Shown piece by piece: positions 11,046-22,399 of a stretch of DNA of 64,000 nucleotides. How positions within the stretch are numbered: the stretch's first letter is position 1; each line of letters starts with the position of its first letter. The notes below the pieces were generated by a model. It was not told the DNA's origin, did no database searches, and saw only the letters and a program-made list of their open reading frames with translations. The translations under genes and the position numbers were made by a program. The stretch is from the NCBI GenBank assembly GCA_949987705.1, contig OX465282.1, forward strand, positions 6,932,501 to 6,996,500, written 5' to 3'. The DNA comes from Thereva unica (taxonomy: Eukaryota > Arthropoda > Insecta > Diptera > Therevidae).

Positions 11046-12729
11046 CAGTGCCGGCCCTAGCCCAAGCTCAGGGTAGAGCAAGATTATCTTTCGCCCTTTG
11101 TTCACATCACATAAATTGTATTTCCTTTTTTCGAGCTCTGCCGAGACAGCCTTGGCGATGGAGGTTTATCTGGACAACCTATATATTGGAATCGGATTAT
11201 TCTGTACGCATTACGCTAAGGAATTAGGTCAAGGCTAGTGATTTTGTGGTTAGAAGAGGCTTCTTTTACTTATCACCCGGCAAATGCAATGGTCCCTATC
11301 CTGACTCTCGAACAACGTACGTATTCCGTTCCTAATGCAGACTGTTGAAAGGCTACAGTTGGTAACCTTGGAGGAATTCTTGCTTCCTTGGTGATTGGAC
11401 CGGAAAGGGTCGTGGTTGCTCACGAGGTGCTGAGGGGACAGGGAAAGTTGGGCTGAGTATGGGCTTTTATGCCGCTCTGATCCTAATCCGTCCGCCTAAT
11501 CCTCTCGTCTGTTTCACCTAGTCAATAGTCCTTTTAGTCCACAGAGAACGTCATCTCTTTGAATGGTGGGCGGTGGATTTTATGGAGTACTCTCCACTCC
11601 TGCTTTCTAAGGTCCTGTTTAAGACCCCTATACATATACTATTATTTAAAGTCAATAGGATCTTCTGTTATAAGACCATTTTGACCCGACTTGCCATTTA
11701 GCAGAAGGTCGACTTTTGAGTCGTTCTAGGCTTTATTGTGGGTGAGTCGGCCTGCTTTTCTGAAGGCTTGCTTTTCACACCGTACGACTGGAGCCTTCAT
11801 TCTTTCGCCGAGTTATTGTGGAGGGGGATCTAACCCCCTTTTTATTGAGAACATTGGCATTGGAAGGTTCAGCTTCTAAAAATCGTCTAAAATGTTTTCG
11901 GGCTGCGCCACCCGTCTTCTCAAAGCGGCCTCTAAGGAAATCTTCTTCTAACGAAGAAGTGATCTCAGCGCGCTAAACCGCGTCTTGCTGATTTAGACTG
12001 CCCTCATTGAAGAGTGATCCCGAACATTCTCCTTCACTGGAGCTACATTCGGCACCCTGCCGCATGAATTCAGAAATATCCAATTATCGTCGTAGGTTGT
12101 CTTGTTGGGTCTATGAGTGCTTCAGAAGTGCTGAGAGGTGCTCCATCCTCAAGTTTTTTTAAAAGTATCTATATTTATCCTTCAACCTTATTGTTCATTC
12201 CTAGAGATTGTGACTTTTATCGAGTTTGTTGTCTCTAGATCCGCCGTATTCAGTCTGCTTCATGAACAGGCAGGGGCACCTCCGGTAGGATATAGCGTAA
12301 GGCCATGAACAGACGCTCTTGGAGTCAGCACTAGTGATGAGCAAACGCAAGAACAAGACAAGACTAATCTAGTCTTGGTCTAGTTTTGTTCTTGTTCAGT
12401 CTGTCTTGTTCTTGTTCTTGCAAGCTTAACTAAGGCTTGTTCTTGTTCTTGTTAAATGTGCAAGAACAAGACAAGATTGCAAGAACAAGACCATTTTGCT
12501 CATCACTAGTCAGCACTCCCTATTTGTGGCGGTTTCGAGTCATATTGATGAGCGCCTACACTTGGCTGGGTAGAAATAATGCAAACGTCCGCCCTACCGC
12601 GCCCTCAAAAGGGTTATGGAAATTGTATTTTTCCCACTAAATTGTTTTTCGAATTCTTTTTAACGCCCCTTGCCACCTGGCGCCTAGAGCGACCGCTCCT
12701 TTTGCTGCTCTACCCCAGGGCCGGCACTG
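11046..12729 (+). mobile_element. hAT element, 1.68 kb, with exact 8-bp target duplication
   Basis: Ends are CAGTGCCGGCCCTAG on the left and CAGGGCCGGCACTG on the right, reverse complements of each other. Flanks 11038-11045 and 12730-12737 are both TGCTTACT, an exact 8-bp duplication. No intact transposase was recognised, so this is probably a non-autonomous or decayed copy. It hosts a younger hAT MITE at 12332-12508. A solo end of the same family lies near 61374. Confidence 0.88.
12332..12508. mobile_element. hAT MITE, 177 bp, exact 8-bp duplication
   Basis: Ends are TAGTGATGAGCA and TGCTCATCACTA. Flanks 12324-12331 and 12509-12516 are both GTCAGCAC. The interior consists of direct and inverted AAGAACAAGAC words, which may act as subterminal transposase sites. 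The same TIR family occurs at 12905-14504 and 27693-27898. Confidence 0.93.
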
Positions 12730-12904
12730 TGCTTACTCAAAGCGTCGTTAGTTGGGCACTACAATGAGGAGGCAGTTGGATTTTACAGCATGCATCGGGA
12801 CATCTCCACAAAACGTCTATTGACCCTTTCAACGGCGGGTTTCGTGAATAGTAAACCATCGTATTATGCGAATAATTTAAAAAAAATTTGGCTCAGGTAT
12901 TCAG
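12730..12904. other. Short unassigned spacer between hAT elements
   Basis: Holds the right TGCTTACT duplication and then the GTATTCAG left flank of the next element. No gene. Confidence 0.4.
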
Positions 12905-14504
12905 TAGTGATGAGCAGGAATGGTCTTGCACATTTAGCAAGAAAAGCAAGACCAAGACAATACAGGACAAGGGCAAGACAAGACTGCAAAATGAAGATAG
13001 CAAGACTTTTTGCTCATCACTAAGTGCCGAAAGTCTTACAGTGATGAGCGAAAACCCTTGTCTTGCACATTTAGCAAGACCAAGACAAGACTACAAGACT
13101 TACTGCAAGACTTTTTGCAAGAATTCTTGCAAGACTTTTTGCAGGACCTTTTGCTCATCACTGCAAAATTTTTGGCACTTAGTGATGAGACAAAAGTCTT
13201 GCTATCTTCTGCTTTCACTCTTCTGTAGTCCTGGCTTGTCTTGCTCTAGCTTTGGTTTTGCTAAATGTGCAAGGAAAGGCAAAACTGCAAGACTGTTCAG
13301 AATTAGCAATTTAATTTCTGACTCAATAAAAAGGTGCCGGAAGGGTGTGATTCAATTGAAAGATGGATAACGCCACCTATCTGTCAGATGACGATTGATG
13401 TTTCGTCTGATGTGTTCTGCAATTAGAACAGCCAGGAATAACCTTTGTGGTGCTTCACTCCGGTTTCGTTCTTGGAAATCGCTTGGGATTTGCTTGCTGC
13501 ACTGGTTGCTGCTTGCTGCCCTGGTTGTTGCTTACTGGACTGCTTTGCCTGGTTTCTTTGCAAATTCGTCCCTCTGTGGTTGGTTAGAGTAACTGCTGAA
13601 ATCAATTCGGATGATTAAGTTACTGCTGTATTAAAGACTTCAAGACTGTCTTTAATTCGGGCTTTACCGGGAAAAGACCTCAATTCTGTCTTTCCAGAAT
13701 GCTAAGTTCGATACTTGAGCTTTGAAATTGCTTTATTGCTAAAACCTCAATGCAGATTTTATCTTCTAGTTCAAGACTCTAGAAAGATTAAAAGCAATCT
13801 GATTTAACGCCGTCTGTGCGTCGGTATTTATTTTCTATTCGAATAATAGCTGCGGCTAGCCTTTGGTAGGGGGCTTCGTTCTCGAAGTATATAATTTCGG
13901 GTTTATGTACTAGATCTGCGTGCGATGTCCGATCAGCTGTTCTCTTCTGACTCGTAGACGTCAAATGGGGTTGTTTGTTTTGGTGAGTATATTCTTCTAA
14001 TTTTAGTTTATTTACTAATTTTAGTTTATATTTTCAGGTTTTAGTGGGGGATGGATTAGGAGGAGCCCGCGATTACTCCATTGGGGTTGACAGGTGAGCA
14101 TTTTTGTGGAACCTGTTTTGGATTTTTTATTAATACTTTTTTGTTTACAGAATTTGTCGATTTGCCGACGGCTTTTGGATGGATTTTCTGGTGGGTTTTT
14201 CATCGCCTTGGAATTTGATTTTTCATCCTCGTTGGTTTGAAAAAAGGTAAGAACTTGCATATATTTAAAATTTATATTGAACTAATTCTTTTTTTACTTG
14301 CAGGTACGAATTTCTTGTTGTGTAGTGCTGTCTCTTAACTTGTGTGTTTTTTGTTTGTAATTTGTGTATTTATGTAGCTTGTTTGTTTATTTTTAATAAA
14401 GTAGAGAAAATCGTGCAATTGATGTTTTTTATTTTTTAATTCCTTTTTACTTGGTTTTTTTGTTTTTCAGTGTAGCCGGAACAAGACAGTCTTGCTCATC
14501 ACTA
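12905..14504. mobile_element. Composite hAT element, about 1.6 kb, with internal inverted repeats
   Basis: The left end is TAGTGATGAGCA at 12905 and the right end TGCTCATCACTA at 14493-14504. Flanks GTATTCAG and GTACTTAG agree at 6 of 8 positions, so an aged 8-bp duplication is plausible. The left third (12905-13310) is a large imperfect inverted repeat. Blocks 12905-13030 and about 13175-13305 mirror each other around an inner unit at 13039-13163 that again carries CAGTGATGAGC ends. The right two thirds hold intron-like signals, a 63-codon spliced ORF and AATAAA. Confidence 0.6.
13965..14325 (+). CDS. Putative four-exon small ORF inside hAT element (63 codons)
   Basis: join(13965..13982, 14038..14093, 14151..14246, 14304..14325). 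Three candidate introns of 55, 57 and 57 nt each begin GTGAG or GTAAG and end TTTCAG, TTACAG or TTGCAG after T-rich tracts. Removing them leaves 192 nt with one frame open from ATG to TAG; the second and third introns interrupt codons after their second base. The predicted peptide starts MGLFVLVLVGDGLGG and ends RYEFLVV. It is hydrophobic at the N-terminus, lacks cysteine clusters, and resembles no family I know. AATAAA at 14395-14400 follows the stop by about 70 bases. The frame is also open upstream to a TAG at 13911. It could be a captured host gene piece, a transposon gene or coincidence, since T-rich DNA makes false introns easily. Confidence 0.4.
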
Positions 14505-16105
14505 GTACTTAGTACCATTATCGGTAAGAGGTATCTTGAAAAAAGTTGTTTTAAAAAAGTTAGTCCCAAATAATATTTTTATTTTGAAAGAATTTTAACA
14601 TCAACAACTTATTACCTTACATTACCTTCAAAATTCAACAAAACAAAAAATAATTTAAATTCCGTGGGATTTTGCACAAATTGTTTGAACAACGGTGAGA
14701 CTTGTTTGAAACTTACTGGATATAAGATATTTCAAGACACTTAACATACCCACACTTTGAATTTATGAAACTTACTACAAACATTTCATTGTTCATGAGA
14801 TTTTCCACATATGTAAGCACTTCCACGATATTCTTTTATTATAAGAAAATTCCTGTGTTTTTCTAATGTAAACTCTCTTCTACCTACGTTCAATTATCAT
14901 TCATGTATCATCTACTTTATTTTTGGGGAAAATTTTCAATCCTCTTTTCATAACCAAGAGCAACGAGAAATTGTTTACCAAAAATCCTTGGCCGCAAAAA
15001 TCAACAATTCAACTTTAATCAAGTAAGCAGCAACAAACACCATCCAGCATCAAAATTTTACCAGCACACTTCATAAACCTGAACAAGCAACACTTCAACC
15101 CCCGTAGGAGTGGGTGGGTGTGTGTGCCATGAAAAGTAAATTCAAAATATAATTCCATTATCAATTCATGCAAGGGCAACACAATATTAACTCAAATCCA
15201 CGCTTCATAAACCCACCAATTTGAAATTCATACGTGTGCAATCCTGACACAGGTACTGCATTAGGTTGTTCATGCATAACGTAACCCTCAACACCAAAAA
15301 GTGGGTTTTAGTTAGGGTGGAAAGCATATCTCACCAACATATAAAACCAGCCCCGTATACGACGAAATGATGGCATCCACATTATGAGCTGCATTTCGTG
15401 TGAAATTGTTGATTTTAAGTTGCCAAGAGCTTGGTGCAATTTGCCATATAAAGAATCATCTGCAAAACCACCGAAAAATAAAAACCTTATCTTTTTATCT
15501 TAACCCTGTCCTCGCGCATATGATACGCTTGTTAGTTGAGGGAGTTGAAATTTCTGAGGTAGAAATCATACCGAGAATAACCTCACCCACCAAGTTAACA
15601 ACAAGCTCTGGGGTATATGGGTGGACCACGGAGGAAATGAAACTCCTAAGGGGCATGTAAATCCCGTCTTTGTGTAGGTCGAGCAAACGTGCAGACGATA
15701 TCCTTGAGATATGCACATTACACTTTTTATTGTGTATGCAATACGATATGTATGATGAACATCATAAAATTCCGGGTATCCCACATCGAACGTGTTTGCG
15801 TTGGAAGTGTAATATAAAGGATTTTAATAAATTATATTTTCGCTAAAGATGCATTTCACTAGATTTTATGATGGTGGTGGACTTATACATTTTTAAGTCC
15901 TTTAAAACTGGGTTATTACAAGCTATAAAACATCCTCCCATCCTGGATTGTGTCCACATAATGAATAAGTGATAGTTTGAGATGAAATTGATGCTCTTTA
16001 TGGGGTGCTTGGCTGTTTCTTGATTACATTGCCGTTTTGAACTTACGAGTATCAATAATATTTTCAGTGTTAATATTTTCTGACAATCGTGTTGCTTATT
16101 CTATT
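14505..16105. other. No gene or element recognised
   Basis: AT-rich, with a CATATAAAACCAGCC TATA-like string near 15340 but no convincing coding exon after it. ORFs here lack ATG starts or recognisable motifs. It may be old unique intergenic DNA. Confidence 0.45.
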
Positions 16106-16965
16106 CAAGACCGGTGCTCGGGGTTTTTGCGCCCGGTGCACTATACGATATTGCGCCCCATAAACTGTTCATTTTTAAACGCAGTGGGCACTCGCTGGAT
16201 GGGAGAAATAATTGTCATAGTTTGCGCAAAATGTAAGATTGCACTCTAATAATAATATTGCTTAAGGAGTCTCATATGGGTCAACATCCAACCAACAAAT
16301 ATCTGCTGAAAACTTCGTTTGAAGTTTTCAACTTCTGAATTCTTTCACTGAATTTTTGAATCAACTCTTTGACACGTGAACGGTTGTTGTTTTTTTTTAA
16401 TGTTCGTTGGGAAAGTTGGCTCTTGTGAAACCCCTTAAGATTCTTCATCGAATCGAGAATGGACGATCGCCAATATTTGTTGGTTGGCCCGTATGGAACT
16501 GCCATCCCGACTGGCTACTAATGTACCTACACAGATGGCTCAAAAATTGGGAACAGATTATTATTGTATCTTTTCCGAGGCATTGAATATAGATACCTCT
16601 CTTCGTCTACTGCACCATTGCAGCGTGTTCCAAACGGCTGAGATTTTTCTCTCATTTGGGAGATTGCTTCTGATTCTCCAAGACGAACGTCTGTTCCTTC
16701 ACTTTTTGAGTAAAATCTTGAGTAACATTTCTTGAATTTATGAAAATCTCCAAGCTAAAATATCTAGAAACTTCCTGCCCGGGGACAAGTAAAATTTCCC
16801 CTGTTTTTTCTTGGATGAGAAAGTACAGGGACAGGAATTGGGTAAATTGAGTAATTGGAATTGGGGTTTAAACTTTTTTTTAAATATTAATTTCTGAAAT
16901 TGCGCCCCTGTCAAATTGCGCCAGGTGCAAGTGCACCATTCGCACATATGAAAGCGCCGCTCCTG
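16106..16965 (-). mobile_element. Non-autonomous hAT element, copy B, exact 8-bp duplication
   Basis: Read on the minus strand it begins CAGGAGCGGCGCTTTCATAT and ends with a degraded CCGAGCACCGGTCTTG. Flanks 16098-16105 and 16966-16973 are both ATTCTATT. It aligns with copies at 7159, 24553 and about 48474, including GGTGCACTTGCACC near one end and CCGGGCGCAAAAA near the other. An internal GTTGGTTGG-ended segment (about 16270-16508) is shared with copies C and D. No transposase. Confidence 0.88.
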
Positions 16966-16973
16966 ATTCTATT

Positions 16974-17228
16974 CCAATCAATATCATGAATCATTTAATA
17001 GAAATATTGACGCAAAAAAAACTATATTGCAGCGATAGACCTATCCCAATAAGCAATCCATTCCAATCCAAAATACTTGAAATATAATAGGAATTTAAAA
17101 GATAGGAAATCCTACATAGAACCACTTAGCATATCACACATAGAGAAGTCACCTAGGACAAAAATTGGCCATGGTATTTATCTTATTCTTCTCTCATCAC
17201 TGGCTTCCAAAACTAGACCCAAAATATA
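16974..17228. other. No gene seen
   Basis: AT-rich spacer with repeated AATCC words near 17040-17075. Confidence 0.4.
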
Positions 17229-17347
17229 GGGCGCTTTCAGTAATGCAGGATGCGTGCGCAAATGACTTATTCAGCAATTGAAAGTGTGAAGCTTTCAATG
17301 ACTGAATAAGTCAATTGCGCACGCATCCTGCATTACTGAAAGCGCCC
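17229..17347. mobile_element. 119-bp palindromic MITE
   Basis: Near-perfect 56-bp arms starting GGGCGCTTTCAGTAATGCAG and ending with the reverse complement. Only a few positions differ and the loop is very short. Flanked on both sides by ATA. Superfamily uncertain. Confidence 0.85.
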
Positions 17348-18410
17348 ATACTTAAAAGTGTTTTATTACCACCAAAAGAAAATTAACGTTTACTCTCTCG
17401 AGGAGAAATTACCTCGAATGTCGCCAATGTCGTCATTTGAAAACACCCTTTGTATCTTTGAGTGTTCGACAGAAAATGTCGCGATTCTGGTGTTTTGACA
17501 CGCAATGATGAATGCAATGATTCAGGTGGCAGAGGCAATAATGGCAATTTCACCTTTCCACTGAGACAGCACAATCCATTTCTCCAGCACCGCAATGGTC
17601 GCACACAACCTCCATTGGGCCAATTTGAACGTAAGGATGCAAGTTGTAGTTAATTGCGCAATCGTATTGAGTTGAGACTATACATCGTATTGAAACGATA
17701 CGTTCAAATCAGCACTTGAAGCATTTCTTCTTGCGCATCAAAGATTACCATGATGTTGATTTGTGCGATAAGCTCGACGATTTCTCATTGCCAACTGAGC
17801 CATTCGAATTACTGCATCTGCATCTGCTTATAAAGCACGAAGTAAGGCATATTAACGCGGCGCTCTTCTCGTGAGACTTCTTGTCAATATTCCGAAGTCT
17901 AATTGCATACGAACAAAAAACAAAATTCATCGAAATCAGTCCATCCGTTCTCGAGATATGATTAAAAAAGCCGTTCCATACAAAATGTATGAGAAAATGA
18001 GTTTTCTTCATAAATTTTTTTTTGTATATTTTTCCAATGTTTAATAGTTATTCTGCTATTCAGAGCGGAGACAAATTCAACAAATCAAAATTCAGTAAAA
18101 TCGGTCCAGCCGTTCTTGAGATACCAAAGTTCCGCTTAGGTCGTGTCTTCACTTAGCGGAGGGTGCACGTCTTTGTTCACCTGGTAGTCTGGTACTGCAT
18201 ACGTTACAGCCTTTGTCTGCTGGATAGCGGAATTCTCTTGTTTCAGGAGGCATAAGTTATGTCGCATAACACTTCGACGAGGCTGTCTTCTCTTTTGTGA
18301 CTCAGCAGGCTGCTTAAAAAACGAAACACAATCATTTCACATAAAAAAAACCCTTCTTAAGTTTCCATGAGTGCATGCATACCCATTTAGCGCACATATC
18401 CGCCTTTTAC
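17348..18410. repeat. Dispersed repeat with CGGTCCAGCCGTTCTTGAGA motif, otherwise unassigned
   Basis: At 17935-17965 (CAGTCCATCCGTTCTCGAGA) and 18105-18122 (CGGTCCAGCCGTTCTTGAGA) two related words occur in direct orientation, a motif common to dispersed insect repeats. The rest, including 17384-17740, has no supported gene. Confidence 0.45.
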
Positions 18411-18999
18411 CTTCTAGTCTTTTGCTAGGATGCCTAAACTTATCGCTCAACAGAACCTAAGATTATTATAGAATGTCCTCGCCCAGGACTAGTGCGCACG
18501 TAGCTATCCGATTTCAACCACAGTACCACGTTTATGAGGGATTTCTTTACCTTGCAGTGGAGTGGTACCAGAATGAGGAGAGTCTCTAGCGATGTCGTTG
18601 AGGAAATGCGGATGGGCCCGGTGATGGAAGGCAGGCCATTCTTTGAATTTTGCCACCAAAATAAAACCTCTTAAGTTGATGGTGCGTTTGGCTCTCAACC
18701 CCATGTGCCTTAATGCGTCCAGCTCATTAGAATGTCCATGTGCTGGTTCCAGTTGAGCTTGGCATCTAGCGTCACTCCTAAATATTTGGCTTGCTTTGTT
18801 ATGCCTGCGTGAGTGGATTCTGCAAGTCCCGGCAGTATTCGTCTTCTTATATGTATAAGAAACCAGAAACCTTTTGTTGGGATTGAGATTTAGTCCTACA
18901 CTGGAGTACCAGCGCAATGACATGGTATCTCCTATTTTGCCTGTAGCCAGGATAACAACATCATCTACGTAACCTTGGGCGAAAAATTTTCGGCCACTA

Positions 19000-19155
19000 A
19001 AGGCCCCCGTACACGATCAAGTTAGATGGACGTCCAGATTTTCATCAAACCCATAAGCGCAACGAGTTTTGATCGGCCGACCGGCTCACAATCGTTAGTT
19101 TTGGTTGTACATCCGCACTTCGATGTACATCCAATTTGACCGTGTATGAGGGTCT
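19000..19155. mobile_element. PIF/Harbinger-like MITE, 156 bp, TAA duplication
   Basis: Ends are AGGCCCCCGTACACG and CGTGTATGAGGGTCT, about 30 bp of imperfect terminal inverted repeat. Flanks 18997-18999 and 19156-19158 are both TAA. It splits the retroelement text that is continuous at 4313-4345 in the other copy, an empty-site comparison within this window. A damaged sibling lies at 5994-6134. Confidence 0.9.
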
Positions 19156-19951
19156 TAATCTCTAGGAGTTCATGTTCAACGAGCCATCACAGAAGTGGAG
19201 ATAAAACTCCTCCCTGTGGACATGCTTTCGCTATAGCGCTCTCTAGAAACCCCGGGATGCGAGTTTTCCGTATAGAGTCTATCCAGTCGCAGTCCAGTTT
19301 AAGCAGCGTGCTGGTCACTCTAGAAAGTGGGGCTGTTAGCTGCCAAGTAGAAGTTGCTTTCTCATTCAAATTAGTAGTAGTATTATGAAGGTTTCTTCCA
19401 CAGTCTGTGCAAAGTAGCCAATGGTTCTCTTAATTGACCCGAGATCTCCCGAGGCGCCTTTTACTAAGGTTTTCCGGATTTTTGCTGAGTTTAGAATGTT
19501 TTCGATTCCCTTTCAGAAATTCCTCCAGCTGATTCTTTTTGCCCGACTAATCGCCCTATTATAGGTGGTTAGTGAGCTTTTCAATGCCGCTCAGAAAAGC
19601 CCAAACTGAGAGAGCGAAGTTGGGGTTTTTCTGGGCAGCAATGACTAGCTTCTGCGTCACGAAACTAAACTTGGAGAGCTCGGTATTTCACCTTGGTGTT
19701 TTGTTATTACGCATCCCCATTAGAACTGCAGTTATTGTTGTAAGCAGCAGCAGCCGCATCTGCAAGGAAATCCGCGCATAGTTCCACATCCATCGTAGAT
19801 TTAATTTAGTGCGTGGAACCCTTCAACACAATGCTAAGTTCGCACCGAAAGGCTGCCCAGTCCGTGTATCTGGAATTTCTATATACTCTCACTATTTCCT
19901 CACCCATCCTAAGTACTTTCAATATTGGTCTGAGCACGAGGCATCGTCTAA

Positions 19952-20333
19952 AGCCCGGTACCCACTTGTTGCAAACCGGCGTTTCGTATCACCGTTCTTT
20001 AAATTTTTTTCTAAAAAAATTGCAACGCTTCGTTTCAAAATGTGCGAAATGATACAATCCAAACCCGATCTCTCATTTAGCGGTTTTTCTCCGTCACATC
20101 AAAGGAATGATACGATACGCTTTAGGAGGAAGTGTGGACGGGCATGCGCGTATCCTGTTGCTTTATTGCCGTAACCGTATCGCGCTCCCGCATCAAACAT
20201 GATACAGGCTGGATGATTCGAAACGCAGTGATGATACACGAAAAATTTGGGTTCCTGTTTTGTTCGTATCAATCAGCAATTGAAACGATACAGGGATACG
20301 AAACGCCGGTTTGCAACAAGTGGGTACCGGGCT
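19952..20333. mobile_element. PIF/Harbinger-like MITE, 382 bp, perfect 39-bp TIR, TAA duplication
   Basis: Left end AGCCCGGTACCCACTTGTTG and right end its exact reverse complement; the match extends 39 bases. Flanks 19949-19951 and 20334-20336 are TAA. Internal words include repeated ATGATACGA/TCGTATC. No coding capacity. Confidence 0.93.
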
Positions 20334-20448
20334 TAAGGTGTGAAAGCTGAGACTAAAATAATAATGCTCTTAATGCTCCCCTGTAAACCTCTATCTTCAC
20401 CATTGTCAGGCCTCTCAACGTTTTATTTATGAGAGGAAAGCAGTTAGT

Positions 20449-20670
20449 GGCCCCTGTGCTGGATGTCGAGTCGTGATTTGTGACAAGTTTTTTGAGTTGA
20501 AGAAAGTGGCGTTTCAGACGAATTGCGACTTTCAGCATAGGGGGCTAAACTCGCACTTAGCACTTCCACTTTAGGCCACTATGCTGAAAATCGTAATTCG
20601 ATTAAAACGTCACTTTCTTCAACTCAGAAAACTTGTCACGAATCACGACTCGACATTCAGCACAGGGGCC
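20449..20670. mobile_element. Fold-back MITE, sibling of 55899-56115
   Basis: Arms of about 90 bp start GGCCCCTGTGCTGGATGTCG and end with the reverse complement. The loop contains CACTTAGCACTTCCACTTTA. The element at 55899-56115 has the same arm word GAGTTGAAGAAAGTG and the same loop word ACTTAGCATTTCCACCTTA. Inserted in the R1/LOA-like copy. Confidence 0.88.
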
Positions 20671-21429
20671 AGTGTTTTTATAGTAAACGACTTAGGCCCA
20701 AGGGAGTGGATGCCGAGAAAGCACTACTGTGTTGCAGGCTGCAGTGGATAATCAGAATCCTCGATTTCTTCCTGCTGCTGTGAGTCACTCTGAGTCAAGC
20801 CAATTATCTTGACCTTGATTCGGGCGAAGCTGTAAAATATGGACATGCCAAGCTCCTTTAGCAGCAACAGCGACCTCTTGTAAATGCTTAGGGTAAGAGA
20901 TTCACCGTTTCTATTCGTCAAAAGGTCATCTGAATCGGCTGGTTTGGATGGCAATCCAGCAAAAGCACGAGTTCCGGTTGCTTAAGATCGCTCGGGAGGG
21001 TACCCAGAAGCTGATCCTGGGGACCCATTTCTGAGGGCCCTTTTCTTTGGGAGGTTTGGCTGGTTTGTTGGCACATTTGATCTTAATGAACCTTCTGCCA
21101 CTTTCACACCCAAAAATTGAGCCTTTAAGACTGTCGTCCACTTCTGTCATGCTGTCGTCACAAATTGAGGGAGATTGCTCCTCAGTCAATTTGTCTTCGA
21201 GGAAGTTGTTCGGGACCACTTAGATCTTAGACATTCCCGTTTAAGGGTCCTTTCGGCTCCACCCTTTTATTCTTCTGAGGTCCCTGCTCTTTTTAAGAAC
21301 CCTCTGACTGCTTCCATTTAGGCAGTGGGTCCGACATTCGGCAGTACTCCCTATAAGGCATGGAAGCTGGTCCTGAACGCTGTTCTGCCTTCGGTTTGTA
21401 AAGAAGGAGTTTTCGAAAGGCCATTCATA

Positions 21430-22399
21430 GGCCATTCATACACGAGGGACCATGGTTCCGGAGCAAAAGCTTTTTTTGGGCAAGGGAGGCGTGCGGAGAT
21501 GAAATATGTGGAGAGTTTCGTGCTTCGGTGGAGACTTTTGTGCTCCTGCTTTCGACCTGCGAACACGGAAAGCACGCACTCACACAAATAAAAATAAATA
21601 CACGTTGCCATGGAGTTAAAAATAATAAACTTTCAAACAGTCACAAATTAAAAGTAAAAAACATGCTACCGCTGCAGCTGCAGCTGAAATCACCAACGCA
21701 TTATTTTTATCCATTATGATATCTAATTATTAATAGTTAAGAACTGATTTACATAAACAGAGTCAAAATATTTGACCAGAGTCAAAATATTTGACATCTC
21801 ACTAATACAAACAATCATTGCGTAGCAACACAAAAGCTGCTTCCTTTGCTACTTCTCCGTGTATTTTCAGGAAACTTGCAGCAAAGCTTTTGGTTGCGGA
21901 ACCATGATCCCTCGTGTATGAATATGGCCATACACGAGGGAGCATGGTTCTGGAATCAAAAGCTTTGCTGCAAGTACCCTGAAAATACACGGAGCAATAG
22001 CAAAGGAAGCAGCTTTTGTGTTGCTACGTAATGATTATTTGTATTAGTGAGATGTCAACTTTTTGATTCTGGTCGGCTGTTTATTTATGTAAATCAGTTC
22101 ATTTACTTATAATCAATAATTAGTTATCATAATGAAAATAGTAAAATTATCATGGATGAAAATAGTGCGTTTGTTGTGTTGATTTTGGACTGTTTGAAAG
22201 TTTATTATTATTAACACCATAGCAACGTATTATTATCTTATTTGTGTGAGTGCGTGCTTTCCGTGTTCGCAGGTCAAAAGCAGGAGCACAAAAGTCTCCA
22301 CCGAAGCACGAAACTCTCCACTTATTACATCTCCGCACGCCTCCCTTGCCCAAAACAAGCTTTTGCTCCGGAACCATGATCCCTCGTGTATGAATGGCC
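21430..22399. repeat. 970-bp palindrome: two inverted copies of a TIR element
   Basis: The outer ends are GGCCATTCATACACG and CGTGTATGAATGGCC. The centre near 21926 reads CGTGTATGAATATGGCCATACACG-like text (described here in words: two CGTGTATG ends meet). Arms of about 485 bp mirror each other, for example CGGAGATG, TGGAGACTTTTGTGCTCCTG and GCAACACAAAAGCTGC blocks. Each arm also carries the CATACACGAGGG end at both of its extremities, so each arm looks like one element with TIRs, joined head to head. The left arm has a local duplication of AGAGTCAAAATATTTGAC near 21762-21796. Confidence 0.9.

Larger units (their letters stand above)
18415..21330 (-). pseudogene. Decayed R1/LOA-like retrotransposon, second copy, with ORF1-like region
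   Basis: ORF2 remnants (18.42-20.4 kb) align with the copy at 3.56-5.49 kb. Minus-strand text includes LNPNKRFLVSYTYKK, equivalent to VNPDKTMLVPFTRK of the first copy. Further 5' on the same strand, 20724-21219 gives an acidic, glutamine-rich reading (TQSDSQQQEEIEDSDY) in the position expected for ORF1. I infer this is the gag-like ORF1 end; no zinc knuckles were seen. The copy is interrupted by insertions at 19000-19155, 19952-20333 and 20449-20670, and its 5' region abuts the palindrome at 21430-22399. Confidence 0.65.

Noticed and set aside
12888..13370. 160-residue open frame
   Set aside because: It is a translation of repeated CAAGAC words of the hAT element, low complexity without stop codons by composition.
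15341..15660. TATAAAA followed by an 86-codon open frame
   Set aside because: The frame begins with GTG and shows no domain; no initiator at the proper distance was seen.
17384..17740. Possible small gene in the 17.4-17.7 kb region
   Set aside because: Only short frames without motif and no splice or promoter signals.
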